A DNA stretch of 64,000 nucleotides from Megalopta genalis (lineage: Eukaryota > Arthropoda > Insecta > Hymenoptera > Halictidae). The DNA lies in NCBI RefSeq assembly GCF_051020955.1, contig NW_027476726.1, forward strand, positions 1 through 64,000, in the 5' to 3' direction. The notes below the pieces were generated by a model that was given only the letters and a program-made list of their open reading frames with translations, ran no database searches and had not been told where the DNA came from. The position numbers and the translations under genes were made by a program. This document shows, in pieces, positions 36,601 through 48,542 of this stretch; within the stretch, counting starts at the first letter, position 1; each line of letters starts with the position of its first letter.

Positions 36601-38820
36601 TCGCATTGGTTTGAAGCTAAATCATGTGAATCGCATGGATTTGAAGCTAACTCGTTCGTTTCACATGCAGTTGTAGCTAAATGATATATATCACAAGTAT
36701 TTGTAGCTAAACCATTTGTTTTGCATGGATTTGAAGCTAAGCCTTCTACATCGCATTCATTTGAAGCTAAATCATTTGTTTCGCATGGATTTGAAGCTAA
36801 GCCTTCTACATCACATTGATTTGCAGCTAAATCATGTGTTTCGCATGGATTTGAAGCTAACTTGTTCGTTTCGCATGCAGTTGTAGCTTAATAATATATA
36901 TCACAAGTATTTGTAGCTAAACCATTTGTTTTGCATGGATTTGAAGCTAAGCCTTCTACTTCGCATTCATTTGAAGCTAAATCATTTGTTTCGCATGGAT
37001 TTGAATCTAAGCCTTGTCCTTCGAATTGATTTGAAGCTAAATCATGTGTTTCGTATGGATTTGAAGCCAAACCTTCTACATCGAATTAATTTGAAGCTAA
37101 ATCATGTGTCTCGCATGGAATTGAAGCTACCTCGTTTGTTCTTACAGTATTTAAAGCTATATCACTTATATCGCAAGTATTTGAAGCTAAAACATATGTG
37201 TCGCATGGATTTGAAGCTGAACCTACTACATCGCATTGATTTGAAGCTAAATCTTGTGTATCGCATGGATTTGAAGCTAAACCTTCTACATCACATTGAT
37301 TTGCAGCTAAATCATGTGAATCGCATGGATTTGAAGCTAACTCGTTCATTTCGCATGCAGTTGTAGCTAAATGATATATATCACAAGTATTTGTAGCTAA
37401 TCCATTTGTTTTGCATGGATTTGAAGCTAAGCCTTCTACTTCGCATTCATTTGAAGCTAAATCATTTGTTTCGCATGGATTTGAATCTAAGCCTTGTCCT
37501 TCGAATTGATTTGAAGCTAAATCATGTGTTTCGTATGGATTTGATGCTAAACCTTCTACATCGAATTGATTTGAAGCTAAATCATGTGTCTCGCATGGAT
37601 TTGAAGCTACCTCGTTTGTTCCTACAGTATTTAAATCTATATCACTTATATCGCAAGTATTTGAAGCTAAAACATATGTGTCGCATGGATTTGAAGCTGA
37701 ACCTACTACATCGCATTGATTTGAAGCTAAATCTTGTGTTTCGCATGGATTTGAAGCTAAACCTTCTACATCGCATTGGTTTGAAGCTAAATCATGTGAA
37801 TCGCATGGATTTGAAGCTAACTCGTTCGTTTCGCATGCAGTTGTAGCTTAATAATGTATATCACAAGTATTTGTAGCTAAACCATTTGTTTTGAATGGAT
37901 TTGAAGCTAAGCCTTGTACTTCGCATTCATTTGAAGCTAAATCATTTGTTTCGCATGGATTTGAATCTAAGCCTTGTCCTTCGAATTGATTTGAAGCTAA
38001 ATCATGTGTTTCGTATGGATTTGATGCTAAACCTTCTACATCGAATTGATTTGAAGCTAAATCATGTGTCTCGCATGGATTTGAAGCTACCTCGTTTGTT
38101 CCTACAGTATTTAAATCTATATCACTTATATCGCAAGTATTTGAATCCAAAACATATGTGTCGCATGGATTTGAAGCTGAACCTACTACATCGCATTGAT
38201 GTGAAGCTAAATCTTGTGTATCGCATGGATTTGAAGCTAAACCTTCTACATCGCATTGGTTTGAAGCTAAGTCATGTGAATCGCATGGATTTGAAGCTAA
38301 CTCGTTCGTTTCGCATGCAGTTGTAGCTTAATAATGTTTATCACAAGTATTTGTAGCTAAACCATTTGTTTTGCATGGATTTGAAGCTAAGCCTTCTACA
38401 TCGCATTCATTTGAAGCTAAATCATTTGTTTCGCATGGATTTGAATCTAAGCCATGTCCTTCGAATTGATTTGAAGCTAAATCATGTGTTTCGTATGGAT
38501 TTGAAGCTAAACCTTCTACATCGAATTGATTTGAAGCTAAATCATGTGTCTCGCATGGAATTGAAGCTACCTCGTTTGTTCCTTCAGTATTTAAAGCTAT
38601 ATCACTTATATCGCAAGTATTTGAAGCTAAAACATATGTGTCGCATGGATTTGAAGGTGAACCTACTACATCGCATTGATTTGAAGCTAAATCTTGTGTA
38701 TCGCATGGATTTGAAGCTAAACCTTCTACATCGCATTGGTTTGAAGCTAAATCATGTGAATCGCATGGATTTGAAGCTAACTCGTTCGTTTCACATGCAG
38801 TTGTAGCTAAATGATATATA
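33663..38820. repeat. 5,158-bp twelve-unit tandem duplication, copy 1
   Basis: Units start at 33663 (420), 34083 (479), 34562 (210), 34772 (480), 35252 (480), 35732 (480), 36212 (479), 36691 (210), 36901 (480), 37381 (480), 37861 (480) and 38341 (480). They total 5158 bp. The next twelve units, 38821-43978, have the same lengths in the same order, and every unit start is displaced by exactly 5158 bp. Shared rare markers are aagcaaaatcttg (33947, 39105), ttatattgcaag (34349, 39507), ttttgaatgg (37889, 43047), gctaagtcatgtgaa (38268, 43426), aataatgtttatc (38332, 43490) and ccttcagtattt (38581, 43739). Only scattered single-base differences were noticed. Confidence 0.95.
34083..38340. repeat. 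Nested 2,129-bp tandem duplication (34083-36211 and 36212-38340)
   Basis: Within the 5158-bp block, five units (479, 210, 480, 480, 480 bp) occur twice in direct succession at exactly 2129 bp. Both copies carry tcgaacgatttgaagcaaaatc, ttatattgcaag, cttgtgtttcgc in the fourth unit and gccttgtacttcgc in the fifth. Copy-specific markers are ttttgaatgg and gctaagtcatg in the second copy only. The same nested pair appears again at 39241-43498. The 2129-bp duplication must therefore be older than the 5158-bp event that copied it whole. Confidence 0.93.
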
Positions 38821-41800
38821 TCACAAGTATTTGTAGCTAAACCATTTGTTTTGCATGGATTTGAAGCTAAGCCTTCTACTTCGCATTCATTTGAAGCTAA
38901 ATCATTTGTTTCGCATCAATTTGAATCTAAGCCTTGTCCTTCGAATTGATTTCAAGCTAAACCATGTGTCTCGCATGGAATTGAAGCTACCTCGTTTGTT
39001 CCTACAGTATTTAAAGCTATATCACATATATCGCAAGTATTTGAAGCTAAAACATATGTGTCGCATGGATTTGAAGCTGAACCTACTACATCGCATTGAT
39101 GTGAAGCAAAATCTTGTGTATCGCATGGATTTGAAGCTAAACCTTCTACATCGCATTGGTTTGAAGCTAAATCATGTGAATCGCATGGATTTGAAGCTAA
39201 CTCGTTCGTTTCGCATGCAGTTGTAGCTTAATAATGTATATCACAAGTATTTGTAGCTAAACCATTTGTTTCGCATTGATTTGAAGCTAAGCCTTCTACA
39301 TCGCATTCATTTGAAGCTAAATCATTTGTTTCGCATGGATTTGAATCTAAGCCATGTCCTTCGAACGATTTGAAGCAAAATCATGTGTTTCGTATGGATT
39401 TGAAGCTAAACCTTCTACATCGAATTGATTTGAAGCTAAATCATGTGTCTCGCATGGAATTGAAGCTACCTCGTTTGTTCCTACAGTATTTAAAGCTATA
39501 TCACTTATATTGCAAGTATTTGAAGCTAAAACATATGTGTCGCATGGATTTGAAGCTGAACCTACTACATCGCATTGATTTGAAGCTAAATCTTGTGTAT
39601 CGCATGGATTTGAAGCTAAACCTTCTACATCGCATTGGTTTGAAGCTAAATCATGTGAATCGCATGGATTTGAAGCTAACTCGTTCGTTTCACATGCAGT
39701 TGTAGCTAAATGATATATATCACAAGTATTTGTAGCTAAACCATTTGTTTTGCATGGATTTGAAGCTAAGCCTTCTACATCGCATTCATTTGAAGCTAAA
39801 TCATTTGTTTCGCATGGATTTGAAGCTAAGCCTTCTACATCACATTGATTTGCAGCTAAATCATGTGTTTCGCATGGATTTGAAGCTAACTTGTTCGTTT
39901 CGCATGCAGTTGTAGCTTAATAATATATATCACAAGTATTTGTAGCTAAACCATTTGTTTTGCATGGATTTGAAGCTAAGCCTTCTACTTCGCATTCATT
40001 TGAAGCTAAATCATTTGTTTCGCATGGATTTGAATCTAAGCCTTGTCCTTCGAATTGATTTGAAGCTAAATCATGTGTTTCGTATGGATTTGAAGCCAAA
40101 CCTTCTACATCGAATTAATTTGAAGCTAAATCATGTGTCTCGCATGGAATTGAAGCTACCTCGTTTGTTCTTACAGTATTTAAAGCTATATCACTTATAT
40201 CGCAAGTATTTGAAGCTAAAACATATGTGTCGCATGGATTTGAAGCTGAACCTACTACATCGCATTGATTTGAAGCTAAATCTTGTGTATCGCATGGATT
40301 TGAAGCTAAACCTTCTACATCACATTGATTTGCAGCTAAATCATGTGAATCGCATGGATTTGAAGCTAACTCGTTCATTTCGCATGCAGTTGTAGCTAAA
40401 TGATATATATCACAAGTATTTGTAGCTAATCCATTTGTTTTGCATGGATTTGAAGCTAAGCCTTCTACTTCGCATTCATTTGAAGCTAAATCATTTGTTT
40501 CGCATGGATTTGAATCTAAGCCTTGTCCTTCGAATTGATTTGAAGCTAAATCATGTGTTTCGTATGGATTTGATGCTAAACCTTCTACATCGAATTGATT
40601 TGAAGCTAAATCATGTGTCTCGCATGGATTTGAAGCTACCTCGTTTGTTCCTACAGTATTTAAATCTATATCACTTATATCGCAAGTATTTGAAGCTAAA
40701 ACATATGTGTCGCATGGATTTGAAGCTGAACCTACTACATCGCATTGATTTGAAGCTAAATCTTGTGTTTCGCATGGATTTGAAGCTAAACCTTCTACAT
40801 CGCATTGGTTTGAAGCTAAATCATGTGAATCGCATGGATTTGAAGCTAACTCGTTCGTTTCGCATGCAGTTGTAGCTTAATAATGTATATCACAAGTATT
40901 TGTAGCTAAACCATTTGTTTTGCATGGATTTGAAGCTAAGCCTTGTACTTCGCATTCATTTGAAGCTAAATCATTTGTTTCGCATGGATTTGAATCTAAG
41001 CCTTGTCCTTCGAATTGATTTGAAGCTAAATCATGTGTTTCGTATGGATTTGATGCTAAACCTTCTACATCGAATTGATTTGAAGCTAAATCATGTGTCT
41101 CGCATGGATTTGAAGCTACCTCGTTTGTTCCTACAGTATTTAAATCTATATCACTTATATCGCAAGTATTTGAATCCAAAACATATGTGTCGCATGGATT
41201 TGAAGCTGAACCTACTACATCGCATTGATGTGAAGCTAAATCTTGTGTATCGCATGGATTTGAAGCTAAACCTTCTACATCGCATTGGTTTGAAGCTAAA
41301 TCATGTGAATCGCATGGATTTGAAGCTAACTCGTTCGTTTCGCATGCAGTTGTAGCTTAATAATGTATATCACAAGTATTTGTAGCTAAACCATTTGTTT
41401 CGCATGGATTTGAAGCTAAGCCTTCTACATCGCATTCATTTGAAGCTAAATCATTTGTTTCGCATGGATTTGAATCTAAGCCATGTCCTTCGAACGATTT
41501 GAAGCAAAATCATGTGTTTCGTATGGATTTGAAGCTAAACCTTCTACATCGAATTGATTTGAAGCTAAATCATGTGTCTCGCATGGAATTGAAGCTACCT
41601 CGTTTGTTCCTACAGTATTTAAAGCTATATCACTTATATTGCAAGTATTTGAAGCTAAAACATATGTGTCGCATGGATTTGAAGCTGAACCTACTACATC
41701 GCATTGATTTGAAGCTAAATCTTGTGTATCGCATGGATTTGAAGCTAAACCTTCTACATCGCATTGGTTTGAAGCTAAATCATGTGAATCGCATGGATTT

Positions 41801-43978
41801 GAAGCTAACTCGTTCGTTTCACATGCAGTTGTAGCTAAATGATATATATCACAAGTATTTGTAGCTAAACCATTTGTTTTGCATGGATTTGAAGCTAAGC
41901 CTTCTACATCGCATTCATTTGAAGCTAAATCATTTGTTTCGCATGGATTTGAAGCTAAGCCTTCTACATCACATTGATTTGCAGCTAAATCATGTGTTTC
42001 GCATGGATTTGAAGCTAACTTGTTCGTTTCGCATGCAGTTGTAGCTTAATAATATATATCACAAGTATTTGTAGCTAAACCATTTGTTTTGCATGGATTT
42101 GAAGCTAAGCCTTCTACTTCGCATTCATTTGAAGCTAAATCATTTGTTTCGCATGGATTTGAATCTAAGCCTTGTCCTTCGAATTGATTTGAAGCTAAAT
42201 CATGTGTTTCGTATGGATTTGAAGCCAAACCTTCTACATCGAATTAATTTGAAGCTAAATCATGTGTCTCGCATGGAATTGAAGCTACCTCGTTTGTTCT
42301 TACAGTATTTAAAGCTATATCACTTATATCGCAAGTATTTGAAGCTAAAACATATGTGTCGCATGGATTTGAAGCTGAACCTACTACATCGCATTGATTT
42401 GAAGCTAAATCTTGTGTATCGCATGGATTTGAAGCTAAACCTTCTACATCACATTGATTTGCAGCTAAATCATGTGAATCGCATGGATTTGAAGCTAACT
42501 CGTTCATTTCGCATGCAGTTGTAGCTAAATGATATATATCACAAGTATTTGTAGCTAATCCATTTGTTTTGCATGGATTTGAAGCTAAGCCTTCTACTTC
42601 GCATTCATTTGAAGCTAAATCATTTGTTTCGCATGGATTTGAATCTAAGCCTTGTCCTTCGAATTGATTTGAAGCTAAATCATGTGTTTCGTATGGATTT
42701 GATGCTAAACCTTCTACATCGAATTGATTTGAAGCTAAATCATGTGTCTCGCATGGATTTGAAGCTACCTCGTTTGTTCCTACAGTATTTAAATCTATAT
42801 CACTTATATCGCAAGTATTTGAAGCTAAAACATATGTGTCGCATGGATTTGAAGCTGAACCTACTACATCGCATTGATTTGAAGCTAAATCTTGTGTTTC
42901 GCATGGATTTGAAGCTAAACCTTCTACATCGCATTGGTTTGAAGCTAAATCATGTGAATCGCATGGATTTGAAGCTAACTCGTTCGTTTCGCATGCAGTT
43001 GTAGCTTAATAATGTATATCACAAGTATTTGTAGCTAAACCATTTGTTTTGAATGGATTTGAAGCTAAGCCTTGTACTTCGCATTCATTTGAAGCTAAAT
43101 CATTTGTTTCGCATGGATTTGAATCTAAGCCTTGTCCTTCGAATTGATTTGAAGCTAAATCATGTGTTTCGTATGGATTTGATGCTAAACCTTCTACATC
43201 GAATTGATTTGAAGCTAAATCATGTGTCTCGCATGGATTTGAAGCTACCTCGTTTGTTCCTACAGTATTTAAATCTATATCACTTATATCGCAAGTATTT
43301 GAATCCAAAACATATGTGTCGCATGGATTTGAAGCTGAACCTACTACATCGCATTGATGTGAAGCTAAATCTTGTGTATCGCATGGATTTGAAGCTAAAC
43401 CTTCTACATCGCATTGGTTTGAAGCTAAGTCATGTGAATCGCATGGATTTGAAGCTAACTCGTTCGTTTCGCATGCAGTTGTAGCTTAATAATGTTTATC
43501 ACAAGTATTTGTAGCTAAACCATTTGTTTTGCATGGATTTGAAGCTAAGCCTTCTACATCGCATTCATTTGAAGCTAAATCATTTGTTTCGCATGGATTT
43601 GAATCTAAGCCATGTCCTTCGAATTGATTTGAAGCTAAATCATGTGTTTCGTATGGATTTGAAGCTAAACCTTCTACATCGAATTGATTTGAAGCTAAAT
43701 CATGTGTCTCGCATGGAATTGAAGCTACCTCGTTTGTTCCTTCAGTATTTAAAGCTATATCACTTATATCGCAAGTATTTGAAGCTAAAACATATGTGTC
43801 GCATGGATTTGAAGGTGAACCCACTACATCGCATTGATTTGAAGCTAAATCTTGTGTATCGCATGGATTTGAAGCTAAACCTTCTACATCGCATTGGTTT
43901 GAAGCTAAATCATGTGAATCGCATGGATTTGAAGCTAACTCGTTCGTTTCACATGCAGTTGTAGCTAAATGATATATA
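38821..43978. repeat. 5,158-bp twelve-unit tandem duplication, copy 2
   Basis: Units start at 38821 (420), 39241 (479), 39720 (210), 39930 (480), 40410 (480), 40890 (480), 41370 (479), 41849 (210), 42059 (480), 42539 (480), 43019 (480) and 43499 (480). It abuts copy 1 with no spacer. Differences from copy 1 include tttcaagct (near 38949) against tttgaagct, cacatatatc against ctcatatatc, tcgcattgat (39272) against tcgcatggat, and acccactac (43819) against acctactac. Beyond about 44060 the text follows the short-unit pattern and the 5158-bp correspondence ends. Confidence 0.95.
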
Positions 43979-46679
43979 TCACAAGTATTTGTAGCTAAAC
44001 CATTTGTTTTGCATGGATTTGAAGCTAAGCCTTCTACTTCGCATTCATTTGAAGCTAAATCATTTGTTTCGCATGGATTTGAAGCTAAGCCTTCTACATC
44101 ACATTGATTTGCAGCTAAATCATGTGTTTCGCATGGATTTGAAGCTAACTTGTTCGTTTCGCATGCAGTTGTAGCTTAATAATATATATCACAAGTATTT
44201 GTAGCTAAACCATTTGTTTTGCATGGATTTGAAGCTAAGCCTTCTACTTCGCATTCATTTGAAGCTAAATCATTTGTTTCGCATGGAATTGAATCTAAGC
44301 CTTGTCCTTCGAATTGATTTGAAGATAAATCATGTGTTTCGTATGGATTTGAAGCCAAACCTTCTACATGGAATTAATTTGAAGCTAAATCATGTGTCTC
44401 GAATGGAATTGAAGCTACCTCGTTTGTTCTTACAGTATTTAAAGCTATATCACTTATATCGCAAGTATTTAAAGCTAAAACATATGTGTCGCATGGATTT
44501 GAAGCTGAACCTACTACATCGCATTGATTTGAAGCTAAATCTTGTGTATCGCATGGATTTGAAGCTAAACCTTCTACATCACATTGATTTGCAGCTAAAT
44601 CATGTGAATCGCATGGATTTGAAGCTAACTCGTTCGTTTCGCATGCAGTTGTAGCTAAATGATATATATCACAAGTATTTGTAGCTAATCCATTTGTTTT
44701 GCATGGATTTGAAGCTAAGCCTTCTACTTCGAATTCATTTGAAGCTAAATCATTTGTTTCGCATGGATTTGAATCTAAGCCTTGTCCTTCGAATTGATTT
44801 GAAGCTAAATCATGTGTTTCGTATGGATTTGAAGCCACACCTTCTACATCGAATTGATTTGAAGCTAAATCGTGTGTCTCGCATGGAATTGAAGCTACCT
44901 CGTTTGTTCCTACAGTATTTAAAGCTATATCACTTATATCGCAAGTATTTGAAGCTAAAACATATGTGTCGCAATGGATTTGAAGCTGAACCTACTACAT
45001 CGCATTGATTTGAAGCTAAATCTTGTGTATCGCATGGATTTGAAGCTAAACCTTCTACATCGCATTGGTTTGCAGCTAAATCATGGGTTTCGCATGGATT
45101 TGAAGCTAACTCGTTCGTTTCGCATGCAGTTGTAGCTTAATAATGTATATGACAAGTATTTGTAGCTAAACCATTTGTTTTGCATGGATTTGAAGCTAAG
45201 CCTTCTACTTCGCATTCATTTGAAGCTAAATCATTTGTTTCGTATCAATTTGAATCTAAGCCTTGTCCTTCGAATTGATTTGAAGCTAAACCATGTGTCT
45301 CGCATGGAATTGAAGCTACCTCGTTTGTTCCTACAGTATTTAAAGCTATATCACTTATATCGCAAGTATTTGAAGCTAAAACATATGTGTCGCATGGATT
45401 TGAAGCTGAACCTACTACATCGCATTGTTTTGAAGCTAAATCTTGTGTATCGCATGGATTTGAAGCTAAACCTTCTACATCGCATTGGTTTGAAGCTAAA
45501 TCATGTGAATCGCATGGATTTGAAGCTAACTCGTTCGTTTCACATGCAGTTGTAGCTAAATGATATATATCACAAGTATTTGTAGCTAAACCATTTGTTT
45601 TGCATGGATTTGAAGCTAAGCCTTCTACATCGCATTCATTTGAAGCTAAATCATTTGTTTCGCATGGATTTGAAGCTAAGCCTTCTACATCACATTGATT
45701 TGCAGCTAAATCATGTGTTTCGCATGGATTTGAAGCTAACTCGTTCGTCTCGCATGCAGTTGTAGCTTAATAATGTATATCACAAGTATTTGTAGCTAAA
45801 CCATTTGTTTTGCATGGATTTGAAGCTAAGGCTTCTACTTCGCATTCATTTGAAGCTAAATCATGTGTTTCGTATGGATTTGAATCTAAGCATTGTCCTT
45901 CGAATTGATTTGAAGCTAAATCATGTGTCTCGCATGGAATTGAAGCTACCTCGTTTGTTCCTACAGTATTTAAAGCTATATCACTTATATCGCAAGTATT
46001 TGAAGCTAAAACATATGTGTCGCATGGATTTGAAGCTGAACCTACTACATCGCATTGATTTGAAGCTAAATCTTGTGTATCGCATGGATTTGAAGCTAAA
46101 CCTTCTACATCGCATTGGTTTGAAGATAAATCATGTGAATCGCATGGATTTGAAGCTAACTCGTTCGTTTCACATGCAGTTGTAGCTAAATGATATATAT
46201 CACAAGTATTTGTAGCTAAACCATTTGTTTTGCATGGATTTGAAGCTAAGCCTTCTACTTCGCATTCATTTGAAGCTAAATCATTTGTTTCGCATGGATT
46301 TGAAGCTAAGCCTTCTACATCACATTGATTTGCAGCTAAATCATGTGTTTCGTATGGATTTGAAGCCAAAACTTCTACATCGAATTAATTTGAAGCTAAA
46401 TCATGTGTCTCGCATGGAATTGAAGCTACCTCGTTTGTTCTTACAGTATTTAAAGCTATATCACTTATATCGCAAGTATTTAAAGCTAAAACATATGTGT
46501 CGCATGGATTTGAAGCTGAACCTACTACATCGCATTGATTTGAAGCTAAATCTTGTGTATCGCATGGATTTGAAGCTAAATCTTCTACATCACATTGATT
46601 TGCAGCTAAATCATGTGAATCGCATGGATTTGAAGCTAACTCGTTCGTTTCGCATGCAGTTGTATCTAAATGATATATA
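43979..46679. repeat. Subfamily B units 102-108, including a displaced copy of 28.4-30.4 kb
   Basis: Units start at 43979 (210), 44189 (480), 44669 (481), 45150 (420), 45570 (210), 45780 (420) and 46200 (480). Together with 43499-43978, the units up to about 45350 match 28352 onwards at a constant 15147-bp offset. Shared markers are ccttcagtattt, ctcgaatggaattg, gccacacc, cgtatcaattt and tatatgacaag. Unit 46200 is a hybrid: it starts as a short unit (cacattgatttgcagct near 46321) and changes to a full unit at tttcgtatgg near 46350, keeping exactly 480 bp. No gene is visible. Confidence 0.88.
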
Positions 46680-47162
46680 TCACAAGTATTTGTAGCTAAT
46701 CCATTTGTTTTGCATGGATTTGAAGCTAAGCCTTCTACTGCGCATTCATTTGAAGCTAAATCATTAGGTTTCGCATGGATTTGAATCTAAGCCTTGTCCT
46801 TCGAATTGATTTGAAGCTAAATCATGTGTTTCGTATGGATTGGAAGCCAAACCTTCTACATCGAATTGATTTGAAGCTAAATCATGTGTCTCGCATGGAA
46901 TTGAAGCTACCTCGTTTGTTCCTACAGTATTTAAAGCTATATCACTTATATCGCAAGTATTTGAAGCTAAAACATATGTGTCGCAATGGATTAGAAAGCT
47001 GAACCTACTACATCGCATTGATTTGAAGCTAAATCTTGTGTATCGCATGGATCTGAAGCTAAACCTTCTACATCGCATTGGTTTGAAGCTAAATCATGTG
47101 AATCGCATGGATTTGAAGCTAACTCGTTCGTTTCACATGCAGTTGTAGCTAAATGATATATA
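46680..47162. repeat. Aberrant full unit with clustered indels (483 bp)
   Basis: This unit has the usual monomer order plus several changes seen nowhere else in the window. These are ctactgcgcattc (46735), aaatcattaggtttcgc (46761), atggattggaagcc (46837) and gcaatggattagaaagctg (46984, two bases longer overall than the normal form). The unit is 483 bp instead of 480. It may be a decaying copy or a stretch of lower sequence quality; the sequence alone cannot tell. Confidence 0.8.
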
Positions 47163-48542
47163 TCACAAGTATTTGTAGCTAAACCATTTGTTTTGCATGG
47201 ATTTGAAGCTAAGCCTTCTACATCGCATTCATTTGGAGCTAAATCATTTGTTTCGCATGGATTTGAAGCTAAGCCTTCTACATCACATTGATTTGCAGCT
47301 AAATCATGTGTTTCGCATGGATTTGAAGCTAACTTGTTCGTTTCGCATGCAGTTGTAGCTTAATAATATATATCACAAGTATTTGTAGCTAAACCATTTG
47401 TTTTGCATGGATTTGAAGCTAAGCCTTCTACTTCGCATTCATTTGAAGCTAAATCATTTGTTTCGCATGGATTTGAATCTAAGCCTTGTCCTTCGAATTG
47501 ATTTGAAGCTAAATCATGTGTTTCGTATGGATTTGAAGCCAAACCTTCTACATCGAATTAATTTGAAGCTAAATCATGTGTCTCGCATGGAATTGAAGCT
47601 ACCTCGTTTGTTCTTACAGTATTTAAAGCTATATCACTTATATCGCAAGTATTTGAAGCTAAAACATATGTGTCGCATGGATTTGAAGCTGAACCTACTA
47701 CATCGCATTGATTTGAAGCTAAATCTTGTGTATCGCATGGATTTGAAGCTAAACCTTCTACATCACATTGATTTGCAGCTAAATCATGTGAATCGCATGG
47801 ATTTGAAGCTAACTCGTTCGTTTCGCATGCAGTTGTAGCTAAATGATATATATCACAAGTATTTGTAGCTAATCCATTTGTTTTGCATGGATTTGAAGCT
47901 AAGCCTTCTACTTCGCATTCATTTGAAGCTAAATCATTTGTTTCGCATGGATTTGAATCTAAGCCTTGTCCTTCGAATTGATTTGAAGCTAAGTCATGTG
48001 TTTCGTATGGATTTGATGCTAAACCTTCTACATCGAATTGATTTGAAGCTAAATCATGTGTCTCGCATGGATTTGAAGCTACCTCGTTTGTTCCTACAGT
48101 ATTTAAATCTATATCACTTATATCGCAAGTATTTGAAGCTAAAACATATGTGTCGCATGGATTTGAAGCTGAACCTACTACATCGCATTGATTTGAAGCT
48201 AAATCTTGTGTATCGCATGGATTTGAAGCTAAACCTTCTACATCGCATTGGTTTGAAGCTAAATCATGTGAATCGCATGGATTTGAAGCTAACTCGTTCG
48301 TTTCGCATGCAGTTGTAGCTTAATAATGTATATCACAAGTATTTGTAGCTATACCATTTGTTTTGCATGGATTTGAAGCTAAGCCTTGTACTTCGCATTC
48401 ATTTGAAGCTAAATCATTTGTTTCGCATGGATTTGAATCTAAGCCTTCTACATCACATTGATTTGCAGCTAAATCATGTGTTTCGCATGGATTTGAAGCT
48501 AACTTGTTCGTTTCGCATGCAGTTGTAGCTTAATAATATATA
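47163..48542. repeat. 1,380-bp tandem duplication, copy 1
   Basis: Units start at 47163 (210), 47373 (480), 47853 (480) and 48333 (210). All recur 1380 bp later. Shared markers are gctaagtcatgtg (47991, 49371) and gtagctataccatttg (48346, 49726). The last unit, 48333-48542, is a hybrid. Its first four monomers are of a full unit with gccttgtacttcgc and gaatctaagcc, then at about 48445 it changes to the short-unit ttctacatcacattg. That junction is where the duplication closed on itself. Confidence 0.92.

Noticed and set aside
33663..43978. Assembly error producing a false duplication
   Set aside because: Exact 5158-bp spacing could come from misassembly, but the copies differ at several sites and nest an older 2129-bp duplication. 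A real duplication is therefore more likely. It cannot be settled without reads.
16008..46369. Minus-strand genes of 154-200 codons (16008-16550, 18517-18981, 25358-25822, 29227-29691, 44374-44838, 45767-46369)
   Set aside because: They lie exactly where the boundary form taaatgatata replaces ttaataatg, start at TTG, and are made of the same decapeptides. They are recorded as a possible fossil frame, not as genes.
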